Shown piece after piece: positions 60,816 through 64,000 of a stretch of 64,000 bases of DNA. Numbering within the stretch: position 1 is the stretch's first letter; every line of letters starts with the position of its first letter. Both the position numbers and the translations under genes were made by a program. The notes beneath the pieces are model-generated. The model was not told the DNA's origin. It saw nothing but the letters and a program-made list of their open reading frames with translations, and did not search any database. The stretch comes from Phaeotremella fagi (lineage: Eukaryota; Basidiomycota; Tremellomycetes; Tremellales; Phaeotremellaceae): contig BCHU01000012.1 of the NCBI GenBank assembly GCA_001599715.1, forward strand, positions 124,001 through 188,000, read 5' to 3'.

Positions 60816-63800
60816 CTAATACTGATCAACTAAATCCATACAAGTCTGCAAATAAACCCCAGTAAAAGGACTTTCCAGAGTCGATCTAACAGTCTGCGTC
60901 AAGAGATCCAAACTAAATTCCAGTCAGTCAAGTCCAATCTCACACCAATCCCAGAAAAAAAAACATACTCGGGAGAACCATAAACCACTTCAACCTCATA
61001 TCCCAATCCACCCAACCCCGAACGAACCAAATAATCTCCATCGAATTCTAAATTCAAGAAAACCTTGGATCGGATGTTAGGCAACATCAACGATATCTTG
61101 GTTTTCATTTGGGTTTGGTTTTGAGTTTGATGGTACGAGATTGGATATCGCGTTTTGATGAGTTTGAATTCTGAACGGAGGGATTGGGCTTTGGACCAGA
61201 TTTGACCGATTTTTTGGATCACCTGAAGAAACAAGGGATGGGTGGTCAGTTTAACGTTTGAGATGAAAGTAGCGTTGAAGGGAGACTTACTTTAGATAAT
61301 TCTTTTTCAGATTTGATCAATCTCTGACAAACGTTCTTCAAAACCTCGATAGTTTTCAATACGAATTCATCGTTCATCCCTTCGGTGACTGATACCGTAC
61401 CCGACGAAAGATTGACGATATAGTTATGACAATCGAATTTAAGTGTGATTTCATCGCTGTGATTCAATGTGAGAGAATTGGGTGAAACATCGATAACCTT
61501 CCATAAATGTAAATGTTGGATAGAGGTGTATTCCTCTATATCCATTTCGTCAGTGTTTTCTCATTCTGACACAAGACGTTAGACCCACCATGTAACCTCG
61601 CTATATCCGATTTAGTGAATTGATCACATTTACTTCTTGCACTGGTGATAGCACTGATACATTCTTCCTTCTTTGAAACCAGTTCGTCAAGTTTGAAGGT
61701 CAAAGCGTCAAGTTTAGCAGTGTTCTCCTCCAATTCCGAAGTGAAGACGTTGATTTGGGCCCTAAAGTTTCACAGATGAGTTAGCTGAAGATCTGAAGAA
61801 AAGAAACCAAACATACGCTTGTTCAACCACCGCACTCTTGTACTCGGCCAATTCCACTTGATCACAAGCAGAGATTTCTGCCACAATCTCCCTCTCCTTC
61901 AACAATTCAGCTTGTAAAGCAGCCAATCGATCTTGTAATTCAGGAATAAGTGTAGTCGCTGATTCAGTGAGTGTTGTCAAATGTTCATTATCCTAAAACA
62001 AAGAATCAACATCAACTCCCAAGTTCCCACTCACCTCCTTCATGTCATCTAAAACTTTTTCGACATCAGGTTTGATCCTAGTCATAACATCCAATTTCCA
62101 TTCATACCAACGTTCCTTAGCTTTCAATTGGGTGTTAGCTTTAAAAGCTTTGAATGTCATTTCGAACAATTGTTTATCTTCATCTGAAGCTGATAGATAT
62201 TCTTTAATGACCGGTGGGTTATGTTTCGATGATAAAGCTTCAGTCTCTGCTACTTCAGATTGACCAGTTTTGATATCTCCAAGAAGCCAATCGCAAGCCT
62301 ATGTCTTGTCAAATCTACAGTCCTTCGATGACATAAAACAACTTACCCAAGAATACATATGAAGGAAAACAGCGTGGAGTTCACCTTCTGCATACTCATG
62401 AAGCGCGAAATCTCGTTCTAAGGAATTCATATCAGCGTAAATTCATTCAAAACAACATACCAGGTGAAGTCGATGATCCCAATAATCCTTTAGCCATACT
62501 CCTACGTCTAGGTAAAGTAGGCATAGATTCAATAAACTGTACCCCAGTCATCTCCAAGAACACAGGTAAAGAAATCGTAGGTGGCTGTTCCCAATCCTCA
62601 CCCTGACCGAAGATATTCTTGTTACCTTGAATTTGAGATTGAGGTAGTATCTGTGGGAAACCTATTTTCTTGGGTGTAGATCTGGGAGTCAAAGACTTTG
62701 GTGATTTCGTGTTGGATTTTGAAGGTGATGTAGATTTTGTTGAAATCGTCGCTCCACCTGCACCGAAGATATTATCTGATTTTCGTCTTTTACCGCTTCC
62801 TGTAATATCATCTGATCGAGATCGTTTACCTCCACTGCTGGTCGTCGAACCGAAACTTAGACGTTTGGCAACTTCTGCTGCGGCTCTTGGTGTGGTGGTC
62901 ACTGATTTGGCGGGACTTGGACTAGGAGCGAAGACGTTACGTTTAGTCTTTTGTTGAGATGACGTTGTGGGACGGGCGAAAGATGGTGTACCTGGAGTGG
63001 GATGAGTTAACGATTGTTGGGATAAAGATTTTCTTGGTGAGATGTGGGTTTGTGGGTTTGGGAAAGTCAAGATACCACCGGTTGCTATTGTCATTTCCAT
63101 TCCATCTTCATCGTCTTGGTTCTGGTTGGATTGAGCAAAGATACCACCGTGGGCTACTGTCATTTCCATACCGTCATTGTTACCGATTTGACCGAATGAG
63201 AATGTCATGGTTCGTTCTCTACCGTTATCGTCACCTGCAGAACTGATTGTACTATCATCACCAATGATACCACCATAGGCGGCAGTTTCATCCATCTCCA
63301 TATCCATGTCTGCATCGTCTTCATCATCGGGGAGCAATACATCCTCGCTACTGGTACCAGGAACAGTGTAACCGATGGGACTCCTGTCAGAATAAGCTCC
63401 AATAGGTGGGGCTTGAGGTATAAGTCCTCCTACAGCTATAGTGAAATCCATCGTCTTCTCTTCATCATCAACTTCAGGAATGGTATCGTCGTCGCTATCA
63501 ATAGCACTATCGTCAACTGCTGGATCAACCTGATCCTCCCCATCCGGTGGAGTAACACCGAAAGAAAAGTTTGGTTGACCAGTAAATTGTTTGTTTGAAC
63601 CTTCATGTAATTCTTCATCGTCTTCTTCAATTTCCATAGATTCTTCACCGACACTCTCACCTTCACCATGGAAATAATTAGATTGAGCGGTGATAGCAGC
63701 AATATTTTGAATAGAGGATCGACGGGAGTGTGAAGAGTTAGATGGACGAGGACCGTTGATAATAGTTTGAGGTACGACTGATGGCATAGAATCTGGTGAG

Positions 63801-64000
63801 TCTTGTTGGGGTTCTTCAGCAAATCCTTGCGATCGACGAGGGACTTCGATCATACTACCAAGTGTCAGTAAACACAAGGTTGAATGATGAAAAAGTAAAC
63901 TTACCGAACATGAGCGTGTGAAGCAAAACTGACTCTACGAGAGTAACCAAGACTTTGACGAGCAGGGAAGGCAACAGTATGAGCATATCGATCGGTGAAA
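60816..64000 (-). CDS. SPC7: Kinetochore scaffold Spc7/KNL1 (Spc105), 5' end outside the window
   Basis: Partial: the first exons lie beyond 64000. The stop is TAG 60816-60818. Near the right edge RRVSFASHAH contains an RVSF motif for protein phosphatase 1 docking. A long acidic region carries MELT-like repeats: TMDFTIAVGG, TMTFSFGQ, GMEMTVAHGG and GMEMTIATGG. Basic Ser/Pro-rich segments follow (SPRKSLSQQSLTHPTPGTP). The conserved kinetochore region starts with PVFLEMTGVQFIESMPTLPRRR and continues with coiled-coil (LTTLTESATTLIPELQDRLAAL) and an RWD-type C-terminal part. It bridges Mis12/Ndc80 complexes and spindle-checkpoint kinases; phosphorylated MELT repeats bind Bub3-Bub1. Confidence 0.93.

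Overview
The window looks like nuclear DNA of a basidiomycete yeast of the Tremellomycetes (Cryptococcus/Kwoniella-like). The conserved genes are densely interrupted by short introns of about 40-90 bases (GTNNGT donors, TAG/CAG acceptors), include micro-exons of 11-14 bases, and are packed on both strands. Household genes match fungal families: a trifunctional folate enzyme, GCN2, OLE1 with a fused cytochrome b5 domain, and Spc7/KNL1. I see no rRNA, tRNA, transposon or CRISPR. Splice sites were read by eye, so outer CDS limits are firmer than inner exon edges.

Layout. 0.8-4.75 kb: a large low-complexity nuclear-type protein (-). 5.3-6.8 kb: an acidic protein with PPPY motifs (+), possibly two genes. 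7.2-9.2 kb: a DUF155 (RMD1/RMD8-type) membrane protein (-). 9.8-15.1 kb: an island of intron-poor ORFs without recognisable family, holding a tandem gene duplication, an ORF with an in-frame stop at codon 6, a 207-residue ORF and an acidic-repeat protein. 15.5-18.4 kb: mitochondrial aconitase-family enzyme (-), divergent from the meiotic recombinase DMC1 (+). 21.2-23.7 kb: FOL1 (+). 23.8-25.3 kb: L-asparaginase (-). 26.2-29.2 kb: two tandem histidine-phosphatase paralogues (+). 29.6-31.7 kb: aspartate aminotransferase (+). 32.0-35.4 kb: MCM4 (+). 35.6-36.8 kb: HAD phosphatase (-), divergent from GCN2 (+, 37.0-43.3 kb). 43.5-47.0 kb: RPN2 (-), divergent from OLE1 (+, 47.6-49.6 kb). 50.1-52.0 kb: a Cys-rich single-pass membrane protein (+). 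52.2-53.4 kb: cytochrome b5 reductase (-), divergent from a polytopic LCCL-domain protein (+, 53.7-55.7 kb). 55.8-58.5 kb: SAC1 (-), divergent from PCNA (+, 59.2-60.6 kb). 60.8 kb to the end: Spc7/KNL1 (-), cut off by the window edge.

How the genes relate. Chromosome-cycle genes recur (MCM4, PCNA, DMC1, KNL1). MCM4 and PCNA carry MluI cell-cycle boxes (ACGCGT) close to their starts, as expected of MBF-type G1/S targets. Amino-acid and nitrogen genes also recur (asparaginase, aspartate aminotransferase, aconitase, GCN2). OLE1 and cytochrome b5 reductase belong to one electron route for fatty-acid desaturation. Most neighbours are divergent or convergent pairs with shared intergenic DNA, normal for a compact fungal genome, and need not be functionally linked.

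The least ordinary features are: a PCNA with about 60 extra charged residues in a loop of its second half; an upstream ORF overlapping the GCN2 start; the tandem pair at 10-11.8 kb whose flanks are better conserved than its coding sequence; an OLE1 whose cytochrome b5 domain is split by a long Ser/Asp-rich insert; and the lineage-specific island as a whole.
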